This document shows, in pieces, positions 45,060 through 56,522 of a DNA stretch of 64,000 bases. Both the position numbers and the translations under genes were made by a program. Under the pieces are notes generated by a model, which was not told where the DNA came from, searched no databases, and saw only the letters and a list, made by a program, of their open reading frames with translations. Where the stretch lies: assembly GCF_000346465.2 (NCBI RefSeq), contig NC_034010.1:14671248-14735247 (forward strand), read 5' to 3'. The DNA comes from Prunus persica. Taxonomy: Eukaryota > Streptophyta > Magnoliopsida > Rosales > Rosaceae. Positions within the stretch are counted from its first letter, which is position 1. Each line of letters begins with the position of its first letter.

Positions 45060-46351
45060 AGCATGTGCAGTGCTTACATCGCTTGGAGCTGAGCAGGTAG
45101 AAGGAAGCGTCATGGATAATAACTTTGACAGTGCCAGACATTCCATTGTCGCGGAATTTCCTATCCATCCTTGGTGTCAATCGTATAGTTCCTTCTGCCC
45201 CCAGGCTAGCTGATCACGTAAGGGCCTTCCCAATTGGGTTTCATCTTTTTGGCTATCTGATCTTGGCTGTTTTGTCGTAGTAAGACTTGAACTACTGTTA
45301 ATAGGAGGCGACTCGGACAATGACCTTCTCACCCTCACCTTCAAGTAAGTCAAGGTTGAGCCTCATCTGCTCGGAGTTCTGCTCAATATTGCTTACTTCA
45401 ATGCCAATGGAGGGGACAATGATGTAAGGAGAAATGATTGCTTCAGTTCCATAGGTGAGAGAAAACGGGGTTTCGCCAGTTGATCTTCGCTTGGTGGTGA
45501 GATAAGCCTATAATACTCCAGGGAGTTCATCTACCCATTTCCCTTCGGCGCCTTCAAATTTTTTCTTTAGACAATCTAGTATTATTTTGTTGGATGCCTC
45601 AGCCTGGCCGTTGCCCTGAGGATATCTCGGGGTTGACAGATGCTGCTTGATGCCATATTTTTTGAAGAATGTGGTGATCTACTTGCCGATGATGGGGTTT
45701 TGCCAGCTGGGGTCTTCATCGATCTGCATTGAGTCGATTGGCTCTCTTTCTTCGATACTTGGCTAGTCAAGGTGTTCGATCGGGATGGAGTGTTTGAACT
45801 GGGTGTCCAACGCAGATCCTAAGCTTGCCAAAGCATCTGCATGAGTGTTCTCTGCCCGTGGAACTTGTTGGATGGTGAAAGTAGGGAATTCTTTCAAAAG
45901 TCCTTGGATTTTGTCGAGGTACTAGACCATATACTAGCCTGAGGCTTGATTCGTAATCAGCTGGGATTCTGAGTAGATGGTCAATCTTTTGATCGACAGT
46001 TCTTTTACTAAGCACAGTCCGGCGAATAATGCCTCATAGTCTGCCTCGTTGTTTGAAGCAGGGAAGCCTAGTGTGATGACTTGTTCCAACAAAGTTCTAT
46101 TTGGAGCGATTATGACAATGCATGCCCCCGCTCCCTTGTGATTTGATGCTCCATCTACATGCAACTGCGCATGTCGTTAGGCATGTTTGAATCGGTGAGG
46201 GAGGTATCGTATGCTTTTCCCTTCCTTTTTGTGACCAGCTTCTCTACTTTGGCTGTCGAAGTAAACTCTATAACAAAATTTGCTAAAGTCTGAGCTTTTA
46301 TAACAATTTTCAGTCGGTAAAGGTGATCGTATTGACTGAGTTCGATAGCCC
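45060..46351 (-). pseudogene. Tat pol remnant: RNase H and integrase
   Basis: Minus-strand frames give an archaeal-type RNase H (MHVDGASNHKGAGACIVI and ASNNEADYEALFAGL at 45934-46164). An integrase core lies in broken frames at about 45770-45300, where [16 protein letters not shown] and STGETPFSLTYGTEA can be read. The RNase H tether with ELSQYDHLYR lies near 46320. Frameshifts and stops are frequent. Confidence 0.75.
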
Positions 46352-46447
46352 ATGTATGTATGGTGTGAACTGGGCCGCCAGAGCCGTGTGGAAAAAATAT
46401 GGAGAGTGGAGAGTGGAGAGGTTGGCGGCAAGGGTAGTGCTGTTGGC

Positions 46448-46490
<43 letters not shown>

Positions 46491-46873
46491 AGAGAGAGCT
46501 TCAGGTATTTTTCTCAGGTTTTAGGAGTAGGTTTTAGGTGTACCTTGAATGATGAATGAAGCCATCTATTTCTAGGAGCCTCAGAGGCTAGGGTTTTGTA
46601 AAGAATAAAACTCTTGTTAGGAAGGAGTTTATTTTTTACCCAAGTACGTAGAGATTGAGTCCATTAGGGATTTGATTGGGATCCAAATCTACTAATTTGA
46701 TGATGATTATATCTCCTTATTAGGATAATATATGAATTAATGATATTATCTTATTAAATATAGATAATATCATATAATTAAGTTATTATCCCTATTAATT
46801 AATTGGCCAAATAAATTGGTTCAGTTTTCCACGTGGTGTGCTATGATTGGAGACGAAAATATTTGCTCTCACA
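46352..46873 (-). repeat. Truncated 5' LTR of the 41551 element
   Basis: It matches the 41551-42260 LTR from GTATGTATGGTGTGAACTGGG onward to the TTTGCTCTCACA end. It contains a (GA)n microsatellite at 46449-46488. Confidence 0.85.
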
Positions 46874-48430
46874 ACTATTTTGTGCAGGCAATCAACTACG
46901 ACAACTTCACAATCCGAGTTGTAGATCCTAGCATTCGCCGTACAACACCTCTGATTTCTCCTCCATCCCCCGTTATTCGCTTTCCATTTACAACGTCACT
47001 CATTACAAAGATTTTGAATTAGCATCAAGTACAACACCTTTCTTGAAGTGTGCAAAAGCAGTGAACTCGTATGCGATGAGTACGTATAATTATGTCAAGC
47101 AAGGGAATATGGAGGACGTGTGCAGAATAGAGTGGACAACTTTGATCAGTAAGTCTTTCTTATACGGAAAGGACAGAAACGTTTTTTTATCATGACATAC
47201 ATAGCGCACTGTGCTATGGCTTTGAGCGTCAATTCCGCTTTCGCAGGACCAGTTACAAATTAGGTTCGTAAATTACTTGCTATATTCCAAGTCTACAATT
47301 TCTTACTCAAAATTTCTCAATTTCTCCAAATGTCACTTGTTTAAGTCTATCATCTAACTTTTTGTTACGCTTTATTTCTCATTTTCAATAATTTGTTTTG
47401 TTATGTTTTACTTGAAATGAGAAAGACATATAGAGAAAATACGTCAAATATTATTTGAAAATAAAATTTCTAACAATTTTAAACAGTTTTATTACTTGTA
47501 TTTTGTTTGGTTAATTTAAATTCCCTTCTCTCTTCTTCACCTTCCTCATATGATGTAGTCTTCTAATTAGTCTTAGTCTACCATTAAGCAGGGCAGAGTA
47601 TATATATCTGTGATTCGAAATTTCAAACTTATGTCAAGCCTTTGATTTTGGTCACTTTTTCTTTTATCTCTTGCAGGTATTTACGATTGGCTGACATTCG
47701 GTAAGAGTTTGCACATTAGTGCAGAATTGTATTTCCTATCAGTCAGTAGAAAAAACAAATGGAAGCAAAGAGGAAGGTTATGACGCACATATATTATATC
47801 CAATAAAGCATGTCATTTGTGATTCTTTTTGTGATGTTGCTTTGCAGGAGCATATTTCCCAATAAGATCTATATTTGGGGTTCCATTTCTGGCTGCTCTT
47901 CTAATCTTCAAACGGCGAAGAATGCAATGTATAGCAACATAGAAGATTTCCTGCAAAGTGATAACAACCTCATTCCAATAAGGTACTCTTACTCTGATAC
48001 TAAAAAGATGATCAGTAGATTCAATGAGAAGTTGGGTGAAGGAGGTTATGGCTCTGTATTTAAAGGAAATTTACGCAGTGGTCGATTTGTAGCAGTTAAA
48101 ATGTTGGAGAAGCCTAAAGCTAATGGACAAGATTTCATAAGTGAGGTAGCTACTATTGGGAGGATTTACGATTTTAATATGGTTCAACTTGTTGGTTATT
48201 GTGTTGAGGGATCAAAGCGTGCCCTAATTTATAACTTCATGTCTAATGGGTCTCTTGATAAATACATTTATTGCAAAGAAGGAAGCAACTCCTTAAGTTG
48301 CAGGAAAATGTATGAGATTTCTCTTGGAGTGGCTCAAGGGATCGAATATCTACATCGAGGTTTAAGGGATCGAATATCTACATTGAGATTTCTCTTGGAG
48401 TGGCTCTTAGATTCTAACTTTTTATTTCCT

Positions 48431-48880
48431 AAACTTTAGGGTAGTCATATGAAAGAATTTCGTATTCCTTTCACTATTTGTTGGCATGTAGCATGAAGCA
48501 TTGGTTGTGGTTTTATTTTTAAATTATGTTGGCATGATGAAAATGTTTTTTGGTTGTTATTAAAAAATTTTGTCGTGGGTTTGAGATGTGTACAAAAAAA
48601 AAAAGTTTTTTTTTTTTTTTTTTTTTTTTTTGTATGTTAGCTGTAAGTGAGAGGCATATTGATGCCAATAAAAAAAAAGGCACATGGATGCCAAATGAAG
48701 AGAGAAAGGCACATGGATGCCGAAGGAAGAGGGAAGGGCACAAGGATGTCGAAGGAAAAAAAGGAACAATGGTTCCTGTGAAGATTAGGGCAAATGTGCA
48801 CCCAGAAGAAAAAAGGAAAGAAAATGGAGTGTTTTTTGATTCATGAAGGAAAGTGTTTGGTTATTAATTGCGTTCTTTCT
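48431..48880. other. Low-complexity stretch, no gene
   Basis: An A run faces a long T run near 48594-48633. Then a short imperfect repeat AAGGCACATGGATGCC recurs two or three times near 48680-48760. Open frames here are by-products of these repeats. Confidence 0.5.
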
Positions 48881-48886
48881 TGCAGC

Positions 48887-49351
48887 CAGAAAAGAAAAAA
48901 GATGAGTATATCAGTTGTTGTGCCATTCAAACCCATCTTAATTAAAGTTGCACGCAACCTTAATGTTGAACCACATTTTAATTTTGTAACCAAGGGACCA
49001 GCTCATGCAATGCAATTATGTGTCACATTAGTTTGGATGGAGGCGCACATCCGAATTTTTCAATCAGATGGAAAAACACAAAGAAGGAGGCAGAACACTT
49101 GGCGGCAGATTTTTGTGTGAATTATTGGATTGAACATAACATCATTAAAGTGCTCGATGTGAACTTTAATGCGTTGATGAATTTTAAGATCAAATGTGGA
49201 AAGTTGTAGGAAGATATTGAGACGCTATAAGATCAAGTGATGGATCTAGAGCTAGAAATTGGAATGCTAACACAAGATGAAAATCTAGAAGAAAATGGTA
49301 CTGGCCAGCCTCAAAGTATCGTGAACATAAGCGACATGGAAGACGAGTAAA
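48887..49351 (+). pseudogene. dsRNA-binding-domain protein relic
   Basis: A frame from ATG 48901 reads EPHFNFVTKGPAHAMQ. A one-base shift at about 49013 continues with VCHISLDGG and NTKKEAEHLAADFCVNYW. GPAHA and KKEAE.LAA at this spacing are the hallmarks of a dsRNA-binding fold. The frame then has TAG and TAA codons before a coiled-coil-like DQVMDLELEIGML segment and a tail ending SDMEDE-stop at 49349-49351. A splice-acceptor-like TTCTTTCTTGCAG precedes it at 48874-48886. It lies 32 bp before a polypurine tract and LTR, so it may be captured cargo or a chance neighbour. Confidence 0.55.
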
Positions 49352-49396
49352 GGAGAAAGCATCTATGTTAATAAGCTTTAAAATTAAGGGAGAGAT

Positions 49397-49745
49397 TGTT
49401 GGGGTAATTTCGAAGGTCAAAAGTTTAGAAAATAAAAAGTTAGAATCTAAAGGGTTTAGCTATTATGTCTAGTTTATGAGTTGAAGTTAATGTGAGGTTT
49501 AGTGGGTATAATGGTTATGATTATGCTTAATGTTGAGTTAATATTATGGCCTATAAATAGGCGTTGTATCCACTCTATGTTAGTGTGTATCAAGAATATC
49601 AAGAATATCAAATGTATGTTGTAGTAGAGTATTTGAAGTATCAATCTTATTGAAGTTTGTCTCAAGTAAGTTTGTGTAGGAGCTCTGTGTAGCCTTCGGA
49701 CTTCACATCTCCAAAAATATGTTATTTATTTAGTCCGTTATATTG
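49397..49745 (+). mobile_element. Probable 3' LTR, right end uncertain
   Basis: The purine run AATTAAGGGAGAGAT (49382-49396) is followed by TGTTGGGGTAATTTCG, a copia-like LTR start. A TATA box CCTATAAATAGG lies at 49550-49561, and a tandem CAAGAATAT repeat at 49590-49607. The end was not determined, and no second copy is in the window. Confidence 0.6.
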
Positions 49746-50110
49746 TATTTCCCCCTTCACATTTAGAGTGTATCAGCATAAAGCTAAATCCACCAATACC
49801 ATTTTGTAGCCATAGCACTCTAGATTTCTGGCGCCAAAACAACGCTTCCTGCTCCAAGACAGAGTTATAATCATTAGATAAAGTAGCCTCCAGCTGAAGC
49901 AGATAATTATTAGGCCCAAAGCCGAGAGCCTTCAGAATGCCAGCTAGTCTACGTAAGAGCTTAGCCTTCTTTTGCCTTAAAGGACCAAACACATTCAGAT
50001 TCCAATGCTTGAGTGGTTCAACCAAAGCACAAGATTTTTCCAATGCAAACCCAGAACCAAGATACCACTGTAATATAATGAAATAGAAGGGACTAATTTG
50101 ACTAATTTGC
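49745..50110 (-). pseudogene. LINE (L1-type non-LTR) fragment
   Basis: The minus strand reads LKHWNLNVFGPLRQKKAKLL, then LEATLSNDYNSVLEQE and [15 protein letters not shown]. This is the linker between endonuclease and reverse transcriptase of plant L1 elements (usual text: [23 protein letters not shown]). After it the match is lost. No endonuclease or RT is present. Confidence 0.8.
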
Positions 50111-50112
50111 AT

Positions 50113-51264
50113 TTGAAATAGAAGGGAAGCTATCCAATGGGGATGGTATTGGAGTGGAAGAGCCTCTAAAGTTTCTATTCAGAAGACTAGCTAGAGGTTT
50201 GATTTACTTTCTTCCTAATACAGAATAAGTTATAACCATCTATTACAAAAAGGGATTGACAGATTGACAGACCCATTACAAGATTTATGTTAATTATTCA
50301 TGTGAGATTATATACTTGTTTTTAAGATTGTTCAGAACTCTTTTGGGGCAGAAGTTGTTAAGTTTCAGTTACCCATGTTGACTGTTAATTTTGCACAGCT
50401 TGTGGGTTAGTTTTGACGTATAAGTACTTGGTTTTAAACTATACATATCCAGGATTGTAATTTGGTTGAAGTTTGATACCTGAGTTTGGTAAGCATGACT
50501 ACAAAATCTGTCAAAAACAGGGGCTGCAGTTTCAGTTTTGAAACACTTTTGGACTGCCTTATCTTATAAATTAGAGCATCGTTTCTGTCAAATTTTATAT
50601 GGTTTCAAAGTTTATTTAATCAGCTTCAGGATGCATGTAATTTGGTAGATTGTTATTGAGTTTAGGCTGTTTAATTCTGAGTTTAAAGTTCAATACACAG
50701 TAGCTGAAATTGCATTAGTTTCTATGGTGGTGCAGGAGCAACAACAGTTTTCTAAAAGCTCATGTCAAGACATAAGTTGGTGGTTCAATTGATGAATGTC
50801 AAGGTAAACTTAATTTACACACACAACTACCTACATGATCATAATACCAGAAACATTGGAGTTTATGGTTCTGTTGCTGACAGGACATTTGGAAGCAACA
50901 ACAAAAACATGACCGGATAATTGGACAACCAGCTGATGATAGCCCTGCTGAACAGTTTGAGCATAGGTTAGATGTGGTCTGATATGTTAGAGATTGATTT
51001 TATCATTATATTCATGAGTGAATGGGTTGGAGAGATTGTGAACAAGTTAATTGTAGGTTTGACAACACTTTTATGTGTTTCTTTTATACTCTAAAGAGTT
51101 TGTATTTGGAATTGATTATGATTGGTATAAGTTTTCTTTTTAAGTTTGGTTGCAATACTATTGTTTTTTTTTTCTTCAGGGTAATAAAAGATATAAGTAT
51201 TTTGTTACTATGAAACAAGAGTAGGGAGGAAATTAATTAAATTTATATATATAAAAAAAAAAAG
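50113..51264. other. Intergenic stretch, nothing recognised
   Basis: No supported gene. It could be the interior of the CACTA element whose right end lies at 51554, but no transposase was seen. Confidence 0.4.
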
Positions 51265-51554
51265 AGTTAAACACGGCGTGCAAAACACCCCTTAAATGGG
51301 AATAAAAATCCTCTTTTATAGCGTGCATTGAATGCCTTAATAACTCTTTTATGGCGTGCAAGGCACGCCATAAATGGTTGTCCAAACTTTTACAAAAGCT
51401 CAATCATGGCGTGCATTATTAACAGTTGCAGCAAATGAATGCATGCCATAAAAGAAAAATACTTTTTATGGCACGACCTTTTATGGCATGCAGCAGCACG
51501 CTGTGAATGGTCGGCGCACATCACACGCTGTAAATACCCAGTTTTCTTGTAGTG
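51265..51554. mobile_element. Right terminus of a CACTA (En/Spm-like) transposon
   Basis: The end TTTTCTTGTAGTG (51542-51554) is the complement of CACTACAAGAAAA, the usual CACTA terminal repeat. The 290 bp before it contain many direct and inverted copies of TTTATGGCGTGC, the expected subterminal repeats. No left end was found, so the element is partial or extends into unrecognised DNA. Confidence 0.75.
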
Positions 51555-51945
51555 AAGAAAGGAGTTCGAAGGGTGAAGAAGAAAGGAGTTCGAAGGTTGA
51601 AGAAGAAAGGAGTTCGGAAGGTGAAGAATCAATCCGGAATATTCCCCCGTGTGGATATTTGCACAAATATTTTGGTGCTTTCATTGAGAGCATCGAGTTA
51701 TACTCAACACGTTGCTCTCGAATCAGACATCTGTTACACTCAATCAAAGCCTTCCAAACAACCATAGTTAGAAGCAAGCGCATGAGAAGCAAGGCCGTCG
51801 CGACAACACAATCCGTGACAGACCCTAGCCATCGCGATGATGAGGTGTTCATCCAACCAAAAAGCTCCGCCGCCAAAACCACGACTTTTCCTCCCGACCC
51901 CATGGCCATGGGTACGACTCTACACGCTTGGCTTTTGAGCTTTTG
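51555..51945 (+). mobile_element. Tat fragment: LTR end, primer site and start of gag
   Basis: It is collinear with 18730-19065: GAATATTCCCCCGTGTGGATATTTGC, the primer site TGGTGCTTTCATTGAGAG, then gag text (RSKRMRSKAVATTQSV). The gag ATG is mutated (ATAGTTAGAAGC). A 24-30 bp unit containing GAAAGGAGTTCG is repeated three times at its left edge. It was cut by the CACTA element. Confidence 0.8.
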
Positions 51946-52025
51946 AGCTCTATATATTAAAAAATTAGCTTATCTTGTGACATGTATTATCAATCTAACT
52001 GCTATATATATTTACTTATTTATTT

Positions 52026-52153
52026 CTCTTATCCGGATGTCCGCATGTTATTATCGTGCGGATGCCATTGTAAACAAGAAAAAAAATCATAGAATGGCAA
52101 TAGAACATATATGGTATCCGCACAATAATAACATCTGGACGTCCACATAAGAG
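52026..52153. mobile_element. Short palindromic MITE (42-bp inverted repeats)
   Basis: CTCTTATCCGGATGTCCGC at 52026 mirrors TCCACATAAGAG ending at 52153; the arms (52026-52067 and 52112-52153) match over about 42 bp with few changes and flank a 44-bp centre. No coding capacity. Confidence 0.75.
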
Positions 52154-52428
52154 AATATATATTGAGGGATCCTATTATTCAACAGAAAAATACAATTTCA
52201 AGTCCGAAGATGAAACTGCACAATACAATGAAGATTGTGCCACAAAATCACGTAAGAACGAACAAAACTGAGCTCGAAATAAGAGAAATAAGATCGAACC
52301 GAAGCACAAAAATCGCACGCCAAAACTGACCTTGATTCTGCATGCAAAAGCAAAATTACGAAGAAAATATAAAAATCAATGTAAAAACACAAAACTTAAT
52401 CATAATAAAATAGAAAAACGAAGAAAAT
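52154..52428. other. Left flank of the 52429 element, no gene recognised
   Basis: A-rich DNA that continues on the other side at 59714 once the element is removed. It may belong to a transcribed region, but no motif could be named. Confidence 0.35.
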
Positions 52429-52923
52429 TGTTGATGCTCAAAATGGCCCAGCCAATATTGAGTCCAACTTGGTGATGAGATGTGTGGGGTCTTCGGCAGT
52501 TTAGAAGGCTAAGGTCTTCGGAAAGGGGAGAACCTGCAGAAGACAAAATAGGAGAAGCGATCGTCAAGCTTTGGACACCGGTGTGATGCCGGCCGAAAGC
52601 TCTCCGATGCTTAAGTTAGCTACAAGTGGTAACTTTGGCAGAGTAACAGTAAAGGTGAGAAAGTGGTTACCCTTTTTACTTGGGTACTGTTCCCTATTTA
52701 TAGGGAGGTGAAAGTAGGAGGTTTGCACAAAGTTTCAATGTGGGACTTTGTGCAAGTCGTCGTGGTGGCGACACGTGTTCTGGAGATTAGGTTTGGTAAT
52801 TGGAAGCTTCGGCAGGTGTCTGGCACCTCGGAAGTGTGTCTTCCTTCGGCAAGGAGAAGGCGTGGCTGCCTTGGTGCTAGTCGCTTTGATGCTGGGTCTG
52901 CTCGGTTCATTATGGTGTAAACA
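52429..52923 (-). repeat. 3' LTR of the third element
   Basis: It ends GGTGTAAACA next to the polypurine tract. Only a modest number of differences from the other LTR are visible, so the element is of intermediate age. Confidence 0.92.
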
Positions 52924-53626
52924 GTAGTCCCCCAAATTCGCGGTCGAGAAGTAACTTTTGGGTTGGGAACTTGTGAGTTTTTGTGTAATCGTGACCGAGC
53001 ATTCCAACTTCATTGGGAGCTGTAGGGCACTCCCTAGTCCCCCAAGTTGGCAAGCTAGGAGTTGCGTCAACACATGGAATGTATGATACAAGTGGTGTGA
53101 TCCTCTAGAACTATTGGTAGCTGGGTACCTGGGCATTCTGCAGGTAGGCTGGGAGCTGGGTCCGTAGGGTTTTTTTGTTTTTTGTTTTTTTGAAAAGCTG
53201 GGAAGCTAGACCTTCGGCAGGCTGAGGCTTCTGAAAAATTTGAGGTCTCTTTGCACCTTCCATGGCCCTTGCCGTTCGGCAAGGTCCTAGCCTTTTTTTT
53301 TTTTTGGACGCTGGGAAGCTAGACCTTCGGCAGGCTGAGGCAAGGAACCAAGATGGACTTGGGCTACGGATTGAGCTTCGGCAAGGCGAAAGGACTGACC
53401 CTTTTCTGCTGGGCCTTCAAGGCTTCAGCAAGGGCTTATCCTTGGAGCTAGGCTTTCAAGGCTCCGGCAAAGGCTTGTCCTTTGGTAGGAAGAATAAAGG
53501 GCTTAATCCCGTGAGTTTCCAAGCTCTTGGTAGGTGGGCCTCGTGAGCTAGGCTTTGGCAAAGGCCTGGGGTTTGTGCTTTGTGGAGCTGGGCTAGGCAA
53601 GAGAAAGATGTCGTGATGTAAGCCAT

Positions 53627-53726
53627 NNNNNNNNNNNNNNNNNNNNNNNNNNNNNNNNNNNNNNNNNNNNNNNNNNNNNNNNNNNNNNNNNNNNNNNNNN
53701 NNNNNNNNNNNNNNNNNNNNNNNNNN
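53627..53726. other. Assembly gap (100 N)
   Basis: Exactly 100 N, a conventional placeholder for a gap of unknown size, inside the 3' part of the third element. Repeats of CTTCGGCAGGCTGAGGC on its left (53213-53340) suggest why assembly failed. Confidence 0.99.
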
Positions 53727-55467
53727 TTTTTGGTTGGGTGTTGTGTTCAGCAAGATCTTTTGTCTTTCGGGTCTTCTTGATAATTTTGTTCACGGCTTCG
53801 ACCTGGCCATTGGACTGAGGATGGGCTGGGGAGGCGAAGCAAAGACGGATCTTGAGGTTAGAACAAAATTGTTTGAATTTTGCATTGTCAAATTGCTGGC
53901 CATTGTCTGTGACGATGGAGTTGGGGATGCCGAAGCGACATACGATATTTTGCCACACAAAGGTTTCGATGCGGGCCGCAGTAATGGTGGCTAAGGCTTC
54001 GGCTTCAGCCCATTTGGTGAAGTAGTCTACGACTACAACTGCATATTTGACTTGGCCCTTGCCCTTAGGCATTGGTCCAATGAGGTCCAGTCCCCATTGG
54101 GCAAATGGCCAAGGACTGACCATGGCTGTCAATGGTTCAGCTGGGAGTTGTGGAATGTTGGCAAATCTCTGACACTTGTCGCATTTCTGGGTGAAGGCCT
54201 GGGCATCAGTGTGGAGTGAAGGCCAGAAGTATCCTTGGCGAATTGCCTTATGAGCCAGTGAGCGTGCGCCCGAGTAGTTGCCGCAGATGCCTTCATGGAT
54301 TTCCCGAAGGACATAATGACCCTCCGCTGGAGTCAGACATCGGAGGTAAGGAAGGCTAAAACCCCGCTTGTATAGGGAGTCGTTAATTATCAGGTATCGG
54401 GCAGAACGATAGCCAACGCATCGTGCCTCAGCAGAATTAGCCGGTAGTGTTTGGTTCTGCAAAAACTGAAGGATGGGGTCTATCCATGTAGGGCTGTGAT
54501 CAATGGTACAGATGAGTGGGGCTTGTGTGCTGGGCTGGTCCAAGAATTCAATGCGGATGTGGCGACCTATGTCCTGCTCGAAGGCTGATGCTAACCTGGC
54601 CAACGCATCATCATGGCTATTCTCAAAGCGTGGCACTTGGTTTATAGAATGAGCGTGGAAGGTTGCAAGCAAGTGCCGGGTGTGCTGGAGGTAAGCTGTC
54701 ATGGAGGCATCCTTGGCCGTGAAGTCCTGGTTGACTTGATGAACGACGAGCTGTGAGTCACTGAATATCTGAATTTGTTTGGCATCCATCTCCTTGACTA
54801 GTCGAAGGCCAGCTAAAAGTGCTTCATATTCGGCCTCATTGTTGGAGGCTTGGAATTTGAAGCTGAGGGCGTACTCAAGGGCGACCTTGTCTGGGGAGAT
54901 GAGAACGAGGCCGGCCCCACACCCTTGGGCATTAGAAGAGCCATCCACAAATAAAGTCCATAGGGGTTGGGTCAGGTCGAAAGTGCCTTTGCTGGCGGTG
55001 TGGTCTTGGCTCGGAGGGAGATTAGGTTCGGTTATGAGCTGGGTAGCTGCTGAGGCTTGGGGTTCCGTGAATTCGGATAAGAAGTCAGCGACGGCCTGGC
55101 CCTTTGTAGTTGGGTAGGGTTTGTAGTGAATATCAAACTCACCAATGGCCCACTTAACCAGCCTCCCAGAAGTTTCTGGTTTCTACAACACTTGTCGGAG
55201 CAGTTGGTTGGTTAAGACATGGATGGTGTGAGCTTGGAAATATGGTCGGAGGCGTCTAGCCGAGACGACCAGGGCGAACGCCAGTTTTTCAATGTCTGGG
55301 TACCGGACCTCGGCATCCTGCAATGTTTTACTAACATAATGCACTAGGTGCTCCACGTTATCCCTTGGTCGTATGAGCACAGAGCTAACTGCCGAAACTG
55401 AGACGGAAAGATAAATTACGAGGATGTCTCCGTGCTCAGGGGTTGACAATAAAGGGGCCTGACCCAT
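53727..55467 (-). pseudogene. RNase H, second RNase H and integrase of the third element
   Basis: 55467-55183 is the decayed first RNase H (HYVSKTLQDAEVRYPDIEKL). 54948 onward is open for over 1.2 kb. It has a second, archaeal-type RNase H (MDGSSNAQGCGAGLVLISP, ASNNEAEYEALLAGL), the integrase zinc region (KCDKCQRFA), and a core with GLDLIGPMP, VTDNGQQFD and HPQSNGQVEA. The dual RNase H is a Tat hallmark. The frame runs into the N gap at 53726. Confidence 0.9.
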
Positions 55468-55509
55468 ATACTCCTTGAGCTCGCTGAAAGCCGTGTCACA
55501 TTCAGCAGT

Positions 55510-56522
55510 CTAGGTGATGCTTCGCTTGCTGCCCTTAAGTGCCTTGAAGAATGGGGCACAGCGGTCAGTGGCCTTGGAGATAAATCTGGTCAGGGCTGCG
55601 ACACGCCCTGTAAGGCTTTGGATATCCTTGACCGTCTTAGGTATTTTCATGTCTAAGATGGCCTGGATCTTTTCTGGATTGACCTCAATACCCCTCTGGC
55701 TGATCATGAAGCCAAGGAATTTGCCGGAAGCCACCCCGAATGCACATTTGGTGGGGTTGAGCCTCATTTTGTACTGCTTCAAGATGGTGAAGATGGCAGA
55801 GAGGTTAGGGATGTGTTTGTGAGTTGTGCGACTCTTGACCAGCATGTCATCAACGTATACTTCCATGGTGTTGCCAATCAGTGGGGCGAAGAGGCTGTTC
55901 ACCAGACACTGATAAGTAGCCCCGGCGTTCTTGAGGCCGAAGGGCATCACCTTATAGCATAGAGGCCACGATCCGTAATGAAGAAGGTGTGGGCTTGATC
56001 TTCGGGGTGCATGAAGATCTGGTTGTTACCTGAGTAAGCATCCATGAAGCTAAGGAGGGCGTGGCCAGCTGTGGCGTCTACCAGCTGGTCAATGCGGGGT
56101 AGAAGGAAGCTATCCTTTGGGCAGGCCCGATTAAGGTTGGTGTAATCTACACACATGCGCCAGCCTTTTTGTGGTTTACGGACCATCACCACATTAGCCA
56201 GCCATGTAAGATAGTCAACCTCCCTGATGAATACTATACTACTCAATGGATCCACCTCCGCCCTCATGGCCTCATAGCGCTCTGGGTCGTAAGCGCGACG
56301 CTTCTGTCGGACGGGTCGGACGGCAAGATTAACGCTGAGCCTATGGGATATGATGTCTGGTGATATGCCAAGCATGTCATTGTAGGACCATGCGAAGACT
56401 TCAAAGTTGAGGCGAAGGAAGGCTACGAGGTCAGAGCGAAGCTCTTGCGAGATGGAGGTGCCGATCCAGACTTGCCGATCCGGGATGTCGTCATGAAAAG
56501 TAACCAGCTCTAGGTCTTCCAC
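55510..56522 (-). pseudogene. Reverse transcriptase of the third element
   Basis: 56522-55947 holds EVFAWSYNDMLGISPDIISH, RMCVDYTNLNRACPKD and SFMDAYSGNNQI. A one-base loss at about 55950 (GLYAIR-stop for GLYCYK) shifts the frame, which continues with MMPFGLKNAGATYQ and the catalytic YVDD in 55950-55510. The text is typical of Tat RT. Confidence 0.9.

Larger units (their letters stand above)
41551..46873 (-). mobile_element. Second Tat-lineage element, inserted in exon 1 of copy D (5323 bp)
   Basis: The minus-strand LTR starts TGTGAGAGCAAATATTTTCG. The target duplication is ACTAC (41546-41550) against ACTAT (46874-46878). The 3' LTR (41551-42260) is complete. The 5' LTR (from about 46352) has lost its R-U5 part together with the primer site, gag and early pol, because pol sequence joins LTR sequence directly at about 46352. 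Internal order on the minus strand is RNase H, integrase, hairpin repeats, then the antisense ORF. Confidence 0.9.
41406..48430 (+). pseudogene. LRK10L copy D, 5'- and 3'-truncated and split by a Tat element
   Basis: It begins inside exon 1 (ACATTCACAACATAACC, equivalent to NIHNI of gene A) fused directly to the end of copy B. Exon 1 is cut at 41550 by a retrotransposon and resumes at 46879 (TTTGTGCAGGCAATC). Frameshifts follow near 46945 and 47180. The micro-exon (47677-47700) is intact. Exon 3 (from 47848) has a 7-nt deletion after CGAAGAATGCA that shifts the frame, then reads kinase text with GEGGYG and VAVK. It ends at GIEYLHRG before the catalytic loop, where a short direct repeat of GGGATCGAATATCTAC marks the break. 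Confidence 0.88.

Noticed and set aside
47810..48439. 209-codon ORF starting [12 protein letters not shown] as a gene
   Set aside because: It starts in intron 2, crosses the acceptor at 47847, and is only open because a 7-nt deletion shifted the kinase frame of copy D.
48519..48846. Phe/Lys-rich ORFs around poly-T and poly-A runs
   Set aside because: They are homopolymer by-products without motif or second copy.
53262..53546. 94-codon plus-strand ORF
   Set aside because: It lies antisense in the 3' non-coding part of the third Tat element, in repeats of CTTCGGCA; unlike the aORFs it has no matching promoter or homolog in the window.
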